Assembly (NCBI RefSeq): GCF_017592555.1
Contig: NZ_JAGFNS010000001.1
Span: 1-64,000, forward strand
Length of the DNA stretch: 64,000 nucleotides
From: Actinoplanes flavus
Lineage (GTDB): Bacteria > Actinomycetota > Actinomycetes > Mycobacteriales > Micromonosporaceae
Reading direction: 5' to 3'
Position numbers and translations under genes: made by a program. The stretch's first letter is position 1, and each line of letters opens with the position of its first letter. This document shows, piece after piece, positions 9,115 through 17,264 of this stretch. The notes under the pieces are model-generated. The model saw only the letters and a list, made by a program, of their open reading frames with translations, did no database searches and was not told the origin of the DNA.

Positions 9115-9875
9115 TGCGCGTTCTTCCGGCTCTGATCGCCCTCGGTGTGATCATGCTGCCCTCGCCCGCGTTCGCCGACCCCTCTGCGGAGCCGAAACCG
9201 GCCGCGATCGGCTCGGCGGGCACCTCCTTCCTGACCGCGGTGACCATCACCGCCGAACAGCCGGTGAAGGTCGCCGCGGTCACCGGTGACTACCTCTACT
9301 GGTCGTTCCCCGCCGAGGCCGGGCAGCGCCCGGAGCTCGCGGTCACCGTGGACCTGTCGAAGGCCGCCGACCGATCCGGCGCCCAGTCCTGGACCGTCGA
9401 GGTGTTCGACGGACTGCGGCGGCGGCAGGCGTGCGTGGGCGGCGAGCAGAGCCCGGTCGCCGCGGTCTCCGACACCGAGCTCACCCTCGGCTGCCGGCTG
9501 CGGCAGGTCCGGTCGTGGGCCGAGCCGTGGGACGGTGACCCGCTGCCGGGCACCTACTACGTACGGCTCTCCAGCACCGACCTGCCGGAGAAGGACCTGG
9601 GCCTGCCGATCGACGTGGCCCTGACCCTCACCGTCGCGACCGGCGACACCGGCGCGGACCAGGGAACGCTCGCCGCGCCGCTGGTGCCGGACAACCGGCC
9701 GGGCGAGGTGCTGACCGCCGCGCCGGTGGAGGAGCCGGCCGAGGCCGACGACGGCATCTCGCTGGACTGGCTGCCGGACTTCTCGTCCCGTTGGGTGTGG
9801 ACGATCGCCGGTGGCGTGCTCGCCGCGATCACCGGCCTGATCGGATTCTCCTGGACCCGTAGGCGCCGGGCCTGA
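9114..9875 (+). CDS. Exported membrane-anchored protein, partner of the VWA protein
   Basis: The 253-residue protein has a signal peptide (MRVLPALIALGVIMLPSPAFA), a beta-rich extracytoplasmic part with two Cys residues flanking residues 100-120, a Pro/Glu-rich linker and a C-terminal helix (WTIAGGVLAAITGLIGF) with an RRRRA tail. I recognise no catalytic motif. Its start overlaps the VWA gene's stop by one base and uses GGGGAG inside that gene as ribosome binding site. Same topology and coupling suggest a two-protein surface complex; the function is not known. Confidence 0.65.
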   Translation: MRVLPALIALGVIMLPSPAFADPSAEPKPAAIGSAGTSFLTAVTITAEQPVKVAAVTGDYLYWSFPAEAGQRPELAVTVDLSKAADRSGAQSWTVEVFDGLRRRQACVGGEQSPVAAVSDTELTLGCRLRQVRSWAEPWDGDPLPGTYYVRLSSTDLPEKDLGLPIDVALTLTVATGDTGADQGTLAAPLVPDNRPGEVLTAAPVEEPAEADDGISLDWLPDFSSRWVWTIAGGVLAAITGLIGFSWTRRRRA

Positions 9876-9880
9876 CCGCC

Positions 9881-9908
9881 GGAAAGGGGGGCCTCGGCCC
9901 CCCTTTCC
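9881..9908. terminator. Bidirectional terminator-like hairpin
   Basis: GGAAAGGGGGGCC (9881-9893) and GGCCCCCCTTTCC (9896-9908) pair perfectly over 13 bp. The hairpin sits between two convergent genes and can serve both strands. Confidence 0.75.
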
Positions 9909-9912
9909 CGCA

Positions 9913-11301
9913 TCAGAGCTTGTCGAGCTGGGTGACGACCATCGCGACGGCGAAGAAGCCGTAGAAGCCGATCGCCGCGATCATGCCGCCGAGCCGCCAG
10001 CCGCGCATCCGCACCGGCGCCGGCAGATCCCGGGTGTTCAGCTTCACCAGCAGGATCGAGTAGAGCAGTGTCACCACCGAGGCCGCGCAGGTGGAGACGA
10101 TCAGCAGGCCGAGCGGCTGGGTGAAGCCGGCCAGCAGGATGATCGAGCCGAGCACGATCTCGGCCCACACCACGGTCAGGTAGATACGCGGTTCGGTCCA
10201 GCGCGCGGAATCGGCGAGGTAGTTGCGGCGCAGGAAGTCCGACGCCACCCGGCCGATGATGTCGAGCAGGCCCATCGCGGCGGCCCACAGCGACACCGCG
10301 GCCACCGCCAGGAACAGCAGCTTGAGCCACGGGCCGACCTCGGCCGCGAAGATCTCGCCCTGGATCCGCAGGAACGACGGGTCCGACTTGAGGTCGTCGC
10401 GGCCGAACAGCGTCTCGTACGCGAGCAGGCTCATCACGCCGATGGTCACGAAGCAGACCGCCACGAACGTGACCAGGTGCTCGATGTTGGCGCGCTTCCA
10501 CCACACCGTCCAGCGGCCCATCGACGACTCGTCGAGCGGGAACGTGTAGCGGTCGCCGCCGCCGGCCGCCTCCTCCTGCCCGGTGATCGGGGAGATCAGC
10601 CGGGGGACGTGGGCGCCCATGCCGTACCGCTTGTCGCGGATCCAGTTGCTCAGCACCAGGTTGTGCACGCCACCGGCGCCGGCCGCGCCGATCGCGCTGA
10701 GCAGCATGGTGAAGGTGATGCCGTCCGGGATCTGCCCGAACTCGGTGACCGTGGCCTTCGCGCCGTCGCCCCACGTGCTCAGCGAGATCACGAAGACGAC
10801 CACGACGGCCAGGAAGAACAGCGTCAGGGCGACCTTGACGACCTCGACCCGCTCGACGGTCCGGTAGACCACCTTGGACAGCGACAGCAGCACACCGATG
10901 ATCACCAGGGTGGCCACCGTGATCCAGACCGGGTCGCCACCCCCGATCAGGTAGGTGAAGACGGTCGAGCCGCTGGTCGCCCAGCCGGGCCAGACGTACT
11001 GGAAGGCGCCGGCCAGGCAGATGATGACGCCCCAGCCCTTCCACCAGCGGGAGAAGCCGGCGACCACGGTCTGCCCGGTGGCCAGGGTGTAGCGCTCGAT
11101 CTCCATGTTGATGACGAACTGCACGGCCAGCGTGGTGAACGCCAGCCAGAGCAGGCCCAGGCCGCCGATCGCGGTCAGGTACGGCCAGAGGATGATCTCG
11201 CCGGCCGCCATGCCGATGCCGACGGCGACGACGCCGGGGCCGACCATCCGGCGTAGCGAGAGGGGTTCGGGGAGTTCACGAGTGGTGCTCTCGGTCAGCA
11301 T
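9913..11301 (-). CDS. Nramp-like membrane transporter lacking the metal-site motifs
   Basis: The 462-residue protein has about eleven hydrophobic helices and resembles Nramp (SLC11, LeuT fold) transporters in length and layout. However, the TM1 metal motif DPGN is absent (the region reads GIGMAAGEIILWPYL), and TM6 reads AGGVHNLVLSNW where canonical transporters have MPHN. It therefore probably does not carry Mn or Fe in the usual way. The ATG at 11301 lies inside the end of the shikimate dehydrogenase gene (7-bp overlap, GGAG upstream), so the two are translationally linked. Context suggests uptake of a shikimate- or quinate-like compound, or of the ion needed by the dehydratase; the former is favoured by the lost motifs. 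This is inference. Confidence 0.65.
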   Translation of the reverse strand: MLTESTTRELPEPLSLRRMVGPGVVAVGIGMAAGEIILWPYLTAIGGLGLLWLAFTTLAVQFVINMEIERYTLATGQTVVAGFSRWWKGWGVIICLAGAFQYVWPGWATSGSTVFTYLIGGGDPVWITVATLVIIGVLLSLSKVVYRTVERVEVVKVALTLFFLAVVVVFVISLSTWGDGAKATVTEFGQIPDGITFTMLLSAIGAAGAGGVHNLVLSNWIRDKRYGMGAHVPRLISPITGQEEAAGGGDRYTFPLDESSMGRWTVWWKRANIEHLVTFVAVCFVTIGVMSLLAYETLFGRDDLKSDPSFLRIQGEIFAAEVGPWLKLLFLAVAAVSLWAAAMGLLDIIGRVASDFLRRNYLADSARWTEPRIYLTVVWAEIVLGSIILLAGFTQPLGLLIVSTCAASVVTLLYSILLVKLNTRDLPAPVRMRGWRLGGMIAAIGFYGFFAVAMVVTQLDKL

Positions 11302-12119
11302 TGCCGCTCCAGAATCTGGGAGAGGTGAAGCAACATCCGCGAGATATCGGGGGCGCACCCGGTGAACAGCTCGAACGCCGCGGCGGCCTGGTAGGCGCAC
11401 ATCGCCGTGCCGCCGATGGTCCGCAGGCCGCGGGCACGGGCGGCACGCAGCAGCTCCGTCTCCACCGGCATGTAGACGATGTCGGCGACCCACAGGCCAC
11501 GGTGGAGCGACTCTGCGGGCAGCGGCGTTCCCGGGTGGTGGTGCATGCCGACCGGGCTGGCGTTGACCAGCCCGTCGGCGCCGGCGAGCAGCTCCGGACC
11601 GGCCGTCGTGACGTGGGCCGCGCCGAGACGGTCGGCCAGCTCCCCGCCACGTTCGGCGTCCGGATCGACGATGGTGAGGCGCTCGACACCGAGATCGCGC
11701 AGCGCGTGACCGCAGGCGGCTCCGGCGCCGCCCGCGCCCAACTGCACGACATGGCCGGTGGCCGCGCCCGGCAGACCGGTCCGGAAGGACTCGGCGAATC
11801 CGTACGCGTCGGTGTTGTGTCCCTGTCGCCGCCCGTCCCGGAAGACCACGGTGTTGACCGCACCGATGTCGCGGGCCTGCGGGGACAGGTCGTCGAGGTG
11901 TTTGATCACCTGCTGCTTGAACGGGTGGGTGATGTTGAGCCCGGCGAAACCGGCGCGGTCGGCCTCGTCGAGGAGCCGTTCGAGATCCGCGGGGTCCCCG
12001 GTGTCGAACAGCGTGTAGGTGAGCCCGAGGTGGTGGTGGCGCCCCTCGGCCTCGTGCAGCGCCGGTGACAGCGACGTGCCGATTCCGGCTCCGATCAACC
12101 CGCACCGGCACCGTGCCAT
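11295..12119 (-). CDS. Shikimate/quinate dehydrogenase (AroE family)
   Basis: The 274-residue protein has the AroE substrate motifs SLSPALHEA and NITHPFKQQ with the catalytic Lys, INxxNT-like GAVNTVVF, and HNTDAYGF. The dinucleotide fold is seen as QLGAGGAGAACGHA, and VDPDAERG follows at the NADP/NAD-discriminating loop; an Asp there favours NAD, as in catabolic enzymes, though this is a soft criterion. It interconverts shikimate (or quinate) and the dehydro-acid. Together with the dehydratase across the divergent promoter it forms a catabolic route to protocatechuate. GGAG precedes ATG 12119. Confidence 0.85.
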   Translation of the reverse strand: MARCRCGLIGAGIGTSLSPALHEAEGRHHHLGLTYTLFDTGDPADLERLLDEADRAGFAGLNITHPFKQQVIKHLDDLSPQARDIGAVNTVVFRDGRRQGHNTDAYGFAESFRTGLPGAATGHVVQLGAGGAGAACGHALRDLGVERLTIVDPDAERGGELADRLGAAHVTTAGPELLAGADGLVNASPVGMHHHPGTPLPAESLHRGLWVADIVYMPVETELLRAARARGLRTIGGTAMCAYQAAAAFELFTGCAPDISRMLLHLSQILERQC

Positions 12120-12133
12120 AGGGATCTCCGCTT

Positions 12134-12157
12134 CTAATGTACGAACTGGTACGTTAG
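12134..12157. promoter_or_regulatory. Probable TetR-family operator
   Basis: CTAATGTAC (12134-12142) and GTACGTTAG (12149-12157) form a dyad with one mismatch around a 6-bp centre. It lies between the divergent shikimate dehydrogenase and tetR genes, where autoregulators of this type bind. The effector could be a pathway intermediate; inference. Confidence 0.6.
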
Positions 12158-12226
12158 TTATCGGGTGTGACGGCGGACACTGTCAAGCCCCACGGCAGAC
12201 TTGCCTCCATGACGCAGGAGAAGACG

Positions 12227-12862
12227 GTGACGGCACAGACGGGAGAGCGGCGGCGCGACGCCGAGCGCACCCGCACCGAGATCGTCGACGTGGCCACCGA
12301 GGAGTTCGCGGAACGCGGCTACAGCGGCGCCCGGGTCGACGAGATCGCCGCCCGCACCCGCACCACGAAACGGATGATCTACTACTACTTCGGCGGCAAG
12401 GAGCAGCTCTACCTGGCGGTTCTCGAGCGGGCGTACGCCGAGATCAGGGCCGCCGAACGCACCGTCGACGTCGACCACCTCGACCCGGTCGCCGCGGTCC
12501 GCCGCCTCGCCGAGGTCACCTTCGACCACCACGAGGCGCACCCGGCCTTCATCAAACTCGTCGGCGTCGAGAACGCGCAGCACGCCAAACACATGAACCA
12601 CGTGGCCCGGCTCGTCGACCTGAACAGCTCGGCCGTCGACCTGCTCCGCGGCGTCCTCGACCGGGGCCGCGCGGAAGGCACGTTCCGTGACGACGTCGAC
12701 GCTCTCGACGTACACATGATGATCAGTTCGTTCTGCTTCTTCCGCGTCGCCAACCGCCACACCTGGGGCGCGCTCTTCGACCGGGACCTGCTCGACGAGT
12801 CCCGCCGCGGGCACTACCGCACCATGCTCGGCGACCTGGTGACCGGCTATCTACGAAAGTGA
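12227..12862 (+). CDS. TetR-family transcriptional regulator
   Basis: The 211-residue protein has the N-terminal TetR helix-turn-helix: ERTRTEIVDVATEEFAERG, then VDEIAARTRTTKRMIYYYF. The C-terminal all-helical part resembles TetR_C regulators of aromatic or hydroxy-acid catabolism. GTG 12227 is chosen because AGGAG (12216-12220) stands at proper distance; ATG 12209 and GTG 12167 are alternatives in frame. It is divergent from the shikimate dehydrogenase and ends 6 bp before the dehydratase gene, so it likely controls both arms through the dyad at 12134-12157. Confidence 0.85.
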   Translation: MTAQTGERRRDAERTRTEIVDVATEEFAERGYSGARVDEIAARTRTTKRMIYYYFGGKEQLYLAVLERAYAEIRAAERTVDVDHLDPVAAVRRLAEVTFDHHEAHPAFIKLVGVENAQHAKHMNHVARLVDLNSSAVDLLRGVLDRGRAEGTFRDDVDALDVHMMISSFCFFRVANRHTWGALFDRDLLDESRRGHYRTMLGDLVTGYLRK

Positions 12863-12868
12863 GATCCG

Positions 12869-14944
12869 ATGCGCCGGTCGATCGCTACGGTTTGTGTATC
12901 CGGGACCCTCGACGACAAGCTGACGGCGGCCGCCGCCGCCGGATTCGACGGCATCGAGTTGTTCGAGAACGACCTCGTGGTGTCACCGTGGGCACCGGCG
13001 GAAATCCGGCGGCGCTGCGCCGACCTGGGCCTCACCATCGACCTGTACCAGCCGTTCCGCGACTTCGAGGCGGTGCCGGACGAGCTGCTCAAGGCCAACC
13101 TCGCGCGGGCCGAGCGCAAATTCGAGGTGATGGCCGAACTCGGAACCGACACCGTCCTCGTCTGCTCGTCGGTGTCCCCGGCCGCCGTCGCCGACGACGA
13201 CCTGGCCGCCGCCCAGCTCGCCCTGCTGGCCGACCGCGCGGCGGAACACGGGATGCGGATCGCGTACGAGGCCCTGGCCTGGGGCCGCCACGTGTCCACG
13301 TGGGACCACTCGTGGCGGATCGTCCAGCGGGCCGCCCATCCCGCGCTCGGGCTCTGCCTCGACTCGTTCCACGTACTGTCCCGCGAGATCCCCCCGGACG
13401 GCATCGCCGCCATCACCCCCGGCAAGATCTTCTTCCTGCAGTTGGCCGACGCCCCACACCTGCGGATGGACGTTCTCCAGTGGAGCCGCCACCACCGTCT
13501 CTTCCCCGGCCAGGGCGCCTTCGACCTGCCCCACTTCCTCGACCTGGTCCTGGCCGCCGGCTACGACGGACCCCTCTCCCTGGAGGTCTTCAACGACGTC
13601 TTCCGCCAGTCGGATCCGGCCCGAACCGCAGTCGACGCGATGCGCTCCCTGACCCTCCTCGAAGACCGCCTGGCCACCCTCCCCACCACACCCCACACCG
13701 CCACCACCCCCAGCACCCCCGCACCCATCGTCTCCCCCACCCTCAGCACCCCGGCACCGCACACCGCCACCACCCTCAGCGCCCCCGCACCCCACGCCTC
13801 CCCCACCCCCGGCACCCCCGCACCCGTCGCCTCCCCCGACCTCGGCGCCCCCGCACCCCACGCATCCCCCACCCCCGGCACCCCCGCACCCGTCGCCTCC
13901 CCCGACCTCAGCGCCCCCGCACCCCACGCCTCCCTCGCGGACCGACCGGGCGTTCGCCGGCTTCCTCCCGCCCCGCGGCTGGCCGGACACGCCTTCACCG
14001 AGTTCGCCGTCGACGGGCGCTCGGGGCCCGAGCTGCGGTCCGCCCTGCGCGGACTCGGATTCGCACACACCGGTCAGCACCGCACCAAACCGGTCGAACT
14101 ATGGGAACAGGGCGGCTGCCGGATCGTCCTGAACAGCGCCGTCACCCAGCCCGGCCCGGCCACCATCAGCGCCTTCGCGGTCACCTCCGAGAACCCACCG
14201 CTTTCCCTGGCCCGCGCCGAGGCGCTGTCTGCCCCCGCCCACCCCAACGTGCGCGAACCAGGCGAGGCCGAACTCGCCGCGATCACCGCCCCGGACGGCA
14301 CCAGCGTCTTCGTCACCCACCCCGGCGACGACTGGCGCTCCGACTTCCTGCCCACCGGCACCGCGTCCGGCCCCGGCGGCGGGCTGCTCACCGTCGACCA
14401 TCTCGGCCTTGCCCAGCCGTTCGACCACTTCGACGAGGCCGGGCTCTTCTACCACTCGGTGCTCGGCCTCGATCACCTTCCCACCGAGGAATACGCGGCA
14501 CCGTACGGCCTGATGCGCTCCCGCGCCGTAGCCGATCCGCAGAGGACGGTCCGCGTCGCCCTGACCGTGGCCCTGCTCCGCCGCGGCGAATGGGCACCCG
14601 CCGTGTCCGACCCACAGCACGTGGCCTTCGCGACCGCCGACCTGATCACCACCGCCCGGTCCCTGAGCCTGCCGCCGCTGCCGGTCCCGGCGAACTACTA
14701 CGCCGACCTGGCCGCCCGCTTCGGGCTCACCGACGACTTCGTGGCCACCCTTCGCGAGCACGGCATCCTCTACGACCGCGACCCCTCCGGCGGCGAACTG
14801 CTCCACCTCTACACCCCGGTCCTCGGCGGCCGCGTCTTCTTCGAAATCGTCGAACGCCGCACCGGCTACGACCGCTTCGGCGAACCCAACGCCCCCGTAC
14901 GCATGGCCGCCCAACGCCACCGCCGCCTAACCACCGCCCCCTGA
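12869..14944 (+). CDS. 3-dehydroshikimate dehydratase fused to HPPD-like domain (QsuB type)
   Basis: The 691-residue protein has two domains. Residues 1-265 are an AP-endonuclease-2/xylose-isomerase-like TIM barrel with the metal ligands expected of bacterial 3-dehydroshikimate dehydratases: Glu in YEALAWG, Asp in CLDSFH, Gln in FLQLAD and Glu in SLEVFN. Residues about 370-690 are a 4-hydroxyphenylpyruvate-dioxygenase-like domain with its iron ligands apparently kept (TVDHLGLA, QHVAFAT, FFEIVER). The pair converts 3-dehydroshikimate to protocatechuate; the role of the second domain is not established. Unusually, the domains are separated by about 90 residues of Pro/Ala/Thr/Ser repeats with a 22-residue unit. 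The gene follows tetR after 6 bp. Confidence 0.85.
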   Translation: MRRSIATVCVSGTLDDKLTAAAAAGFDGIELFENDLVVSPWAPAEIRRRCADLGLTIDLYQPFRDFEAVPDELLKANLARAERKFEVMAELGTDTVLVCSSVSPAAVADDDLAAAQLALLADRAAEHGMRIAYEALAWGRHVSTWDHSWRIVQRAAHPALGLCLDSFHVLSREIPPDGIAAITPGKIFFLQLADAPHLRMDVLQWSRHHRLFPGQGAFDLPHFLDLVLAAGYDGPLSLEVFNDVFRQSDPARTAVDAMRSLTLLEDRLATLPTTPHTATTPSTPAPIVSPTLSTPAPHTATTLSAPAPHASPTPGTPAPVASPDLGAPAPHASPTPGTPAPVASPDLSAPAPHASLADRPGVRRLPPAPRLAGHAFTEFAVDGRSGPELRSALRGLGFAHTGQHRTKPVELWEQGGCRIVLNSAVTQPGPATISAFAVTSENPPLSLARAEALSAPAHPNVREPGEAELAAITAPDGTSVFVTHPGDDWRSDFLPTGTASGPGGGLLTVDHLGLAQPFDHFDEAGLFYHSVLGLDHLPTEEYAAPYGLMRSRAVADPQRTVRVALTVALLRRGEWAPAVSDPQHVAFATADLITTARSLSLPPLPVPANYYADLAARFGLTDDFVATLREHGILYDRDPSGGELLHLYTPVLGGRVFFEIVERRTGYDRFGEPNAPVRMAAQRHRRLTTAP
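13781..13935 (+). repeat. 66-bp coding tandem repeat in the dehydratase linker
   Basis: Two full copies of a 66-bp unit start at 13781 and 13847, with a partial third from 13913. Each encodes 22 residues of the type APAPHASPTPGTPAPVASPD plus two more. Less regular Pro/Thr/Ala-rich sequence precedes it from about 13672. Confidence 0.8.
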
Positions 14945-15040
14945 TTCCCGCCCCACCTCACCCCACCGCCCCACCACCCACAGCCCTGCCCCACCACCCA
15001 CCGCCCCGCCCCGCCCCTACCGCCCCGCCCACCACCTACC

Positions 15041-15170
15041 GCGCCCACCACCTACCGCGCCGCCCCTGCCACGCGACCACCACCCACCGCGCGCCCACCA
15101 CCCACCGCGCCGCCCCTGCCACGCGACCACCACCCACCGCGCGCCCACCACCTACCGCGCTGCCCCTGCC
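15041..15170. repeat. 50-bp direct repeat, 2.6 copies
   Basis: The phrase GCGCCCACCACC recurs at 15041, 15091 and 15141 with exactly 50-bp spacing. Intervening sequence (GCCCCTGCCACGCGACCACC) is nearly identical between copies. Confidence 0.75.
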
Positions 15171-15240
15171 GCCTATCGCCCCCGCTGCCCGCCGCAATCA
15201 CCGCGCACCGCCTCACCACATCAAGCAACCCACAGCCGAC

Positions 15241-15842
15241 GATCTTGGACGTTCTCCCACCCAATCCGGCAGCAAGACGCCCAAGATCTCGCCACCCCGG
15301 CACCCGGGCAGTCAAGCCGCCGCGCACCCGGGCAGCCGGGTAGCCGGACAGCTGGCGACCTTGGACGTTTTCCCACCCAACTCGGTGGCAAGACGCCCAA
15401 GATCTCGCCACCCCGGCACCCAGGCACTCAAGCAGCCGCGCACCCGAGCAGCCGGGTAGCCGGACAGCTGGCGACCTTGGACGTTTTCCCACCCGACTCG
15501 GTGGCAAGACGCCCAAGATCTCGCCACCCGGGCACCCGGCAGCCGAGCATCTGGCGACCTTGGACGATCTCCCACCCGATCCGGTGGCAAGACGCCCAAG
15601 ATCTCGCCACCCCGGCACCCGGGCACTCAAGCAGCCGCGCACCCGGGCAGCCGGGCAGCCGGACAGCTGGGCAGCTGGGCAGCTGGGCAGCTGGGCAGCT
15701 GGCGACCTTGGACGATTTCCCACCCGATCCGGTAGCAAGACGCCCAAGATCCAGTTGCCCAAGCATCCCCAGCGCCCAGGCAGCCGCAGCCTGCGACCTT
15801 GGGCGATCGACCATCGAATCCGGTTGGAAATCGTCCAAGATC
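15241..15842. repeat. Six dispersed copies of a ~50-bp hairpin-forming repeat
   Basis: Each copy has a left arm like CTTGGACG and a right arm like CGCCCAAGATC about 35 nt later, joined by a conserved middle (CCCACCC, then GGTGGCAAGA). Left arms begin at 15244, 15360, 15476, 15559, 15707 and 15798. Right arms end at 15288, 15404, 15520, 15603, 15751 and 15842. The sixth copy is degenerate. Spacers of 38-103 bp are themselves built of CAGCCGGG/CAGCTGGG-like short repeats. The arms would pair in RNA or single-stranded DNA. Confidence 0.75.
15661..15702. repeat. Short 9-bp tandem repeat
   Basis: Four to five copies of GGGCAGCTG in a row fill the spacer before the fifth hairpin element. Confidence 0.75.
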
Positions 15843-15927
15843 CGCGTGGGGAGGCCGTGCGACGAGACCCCGCGAGGAGGGTGGGCGGGGAGGGTGGGTG
15901 AGGAGGCCCCGCGCGAGGAGACCACGT

Positions 15928-16150
15928 GAGGAGAGTGGACGGGGCGGATGGGCGAGGAGACACCGCGTGAGGAGAGTGGACGGGGAGACCGCGGGAGGAG
16001 AGTGGACGGGGACACCGCGCGAGGAGAGTGGACGGAGACACCGCGCGAGGAGAGTGGACGGAGACACCGCGCGAGGAGAGTGGACGGAGACACCGCGCGA
16101 GGAGAGTGGGCGGGGAGACCGTGGGAGGAGAGTGGGCGGGGTGGGTGCGG
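15928..16150. repeat. 26-bp tandem repeat array
   Basis: GAGGAGAGTGG occurs at 15928, 15969, 15995, 16021, 16047, 16073, 16099 and 16125; the last seven are spaced exactly 26 bp. The unit continues ACGGAGACACCGCGC with small variations. It ends about 30 bp before the stop codon of the convergent VWA gene. Confidence 0.85.
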
Positions 16151-16181
16151 TTGGGGGCGCTTTATGCCGTACCGGAAGGGG

Positions 16182-17264
16182 TCAAGGGCGACGGACCGCT
16201 GGGCCTCGATTCCACCAGAGGGAGAGGGTCACGCCGGTGACCACCAGGAGCGTGCCCAACAAGAGGAACCACGCGCTGATCTCGACGTCCCGCTTCGTGA
16301 GGCCGAATTCGCGGGGCAGGTCGGCGAGGACGTCGGTGAGTTGTTCGGCGTCCTCGGCTTTGAAGTAGCGGCCGCCGCTCATGTCGGCCACCCGGGTGAG
16401 CGCCTCCTCGTCGATCTCGCGGTTGCCGCCGCCCCGGCCGCCGCCGCCGAAGCCGCCTCCGCCGAAGCCTCCGCCGGTGAAGGCCGAGTCGCCGCTGACC
16501 TGGTCGGCGGTGCAGACCATCTGCTGGGGGTCGGTGGTGCCGAAGCCGATCGTGTAGACCCGCAGGTGGCGGGCGGCGGCCTGCTGGGCGGCGGTGACCG
16601 GGTCGACGCCGGTGGTGTTGGAGCCGTCGGTGAGGACGACGATGGTGTCCGGCTGGTAGTCGATGGGGGCGCCGTCGGGGGTGGTGGCCTCGGGCAGTTC
16701 GACGCCGGTGCCGGCCACCTCGGGGTTGATCTCGGCGATCGCGTCGATGGAGGTGAGGATGGCCTGGCCGATGGCGGTGCCGCGGCCGGTCTTGAGGTTT
16801 TCGATGGCCTCCAGCAGCGGGGCCTTGTCGGCGGTCGGCGCGACCAGCAGGCCGGCGATGCCGGAGAAGGCGACCAGGCCGATCCGGGTGTCGCCTTTCT
16901 GGGCTTCGACGAATTCGCGGGCCGCGTCGACGGCGACGGCCAGCCGGTTGGGGGCGATGTCGGTGTTGCACATCGAGCCGGAGACGTCGATGGCGAGCAG
17001 GATGGTGGTGTCGTTGGACGGCACGGTGACCGACGCCTGCGGCCGGGCCACGCCGCCGGCGAGGGCGACCAGTCCGGCCAGGAACAGGTAGACGGGGATC
17101 CGGCGGCGCCAGGCGGTGCGCCCGGGCAGGGCGGCGCGGATCAGCGCGATGCTGGAGACGGTGACCGCGGTCCGCTTCCGGCGCCGGTTCAGCCACCAGC
17201 GGGCGGCCAGCAGGAGCGGTACGGCCAGCACCGCCAGCAGCGCCCACGGCCAGCTCAGCGACAT
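16182..17264 (-). CDS. VWA-domain membrane protein (BatA-like)
   Basis: The 360-residue protein has two N-terminal hydrophobic helices, then a VWA domain with MIDAS DVSGSM, TAIG and the Asp of LTDGSN, and a C-terminal helix (FLLLGTLLVVTGVTLSLW). This is the BatA/BatB-like layout found behind MoxR and DUF58 genes. A Gly-rich loop (TGGGFGGGGFGGGGRGGG) interrupts the VWA domain near residues 270-290. It is the last gene of the moxR operon, with a TGATG overlap to the preceding gene. The complex is thought to assist maturation of envelope or metal-dependent proteins; the client is unknown. Confidence 0.82.
   Translation of the reverse strand: MSLSWPWALLAVLAVPLLLAARWWLNRRRKRTAVTVSSIALIRAALPGRTAWRRRIPVYLFLAGLVALAGGVARPQASVTVPSNDTTILLAIDVSGSMCNTDIAPNRLAVAVDAAREFVEAQKGDTRIGLVAFSGIAGLLVAPTADKAPLLEAIENLKTGRGTAIGQAILTSIDAIAEINPEVAGTGVELPEATTPDGAPIDYQPDTIVVLTDGSNTTGVDPVTAAQQAAARHLRVYTIGFGTTDPQQMVCTADQVSGDSAFTGGGFGGGGFGGGGRGGGNREIDEEALTRVADMSGGRYFKAEDAEQLTDVLADLPREFGLTKRDVEISAWFLLLGTLLVVTGVTLSLWWNRGPAVRRP

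Larger units (their letters stand above)
14945..16181. other. Gene-free region made largely of repeats
   Basis: Between the dehydratase stop and the 3' end of a VWA gene there is no convincing gene. It contains a C-rich 50-bp direct repeat (15041-15170), six copies of a hairpin element (15241-15842), and a 26-bp tandem array (15928-16150). Long open frames occur in several frames on both strands, but they merely reflect the stop-poor repeats. Confidence 0.75.

Noticed and set aside
12859..15459. 866-codon plus-strand frame across the dehydratase and repeats
   Set aside because: It is the +2 shadow of the dehydratase gene (Arg/Pro-rich), continuing into stop-poor repeats.
15241..15842. Resemblance to a CRISPR array
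   Set aside because: Repeat copies differ from each other, spacers vary from 38 to 103 bp and are themselves repetitive, and no cas genes are nearby.
15052..16093. Long minus-strand reading frames with phrases like SPSTLLARC and DLGRLATGSGG
   Set aside because: They are translations of the 26-bp and hairpin repeats; several frames on both strands are open at once, there is no ribosome binding site and no family match.
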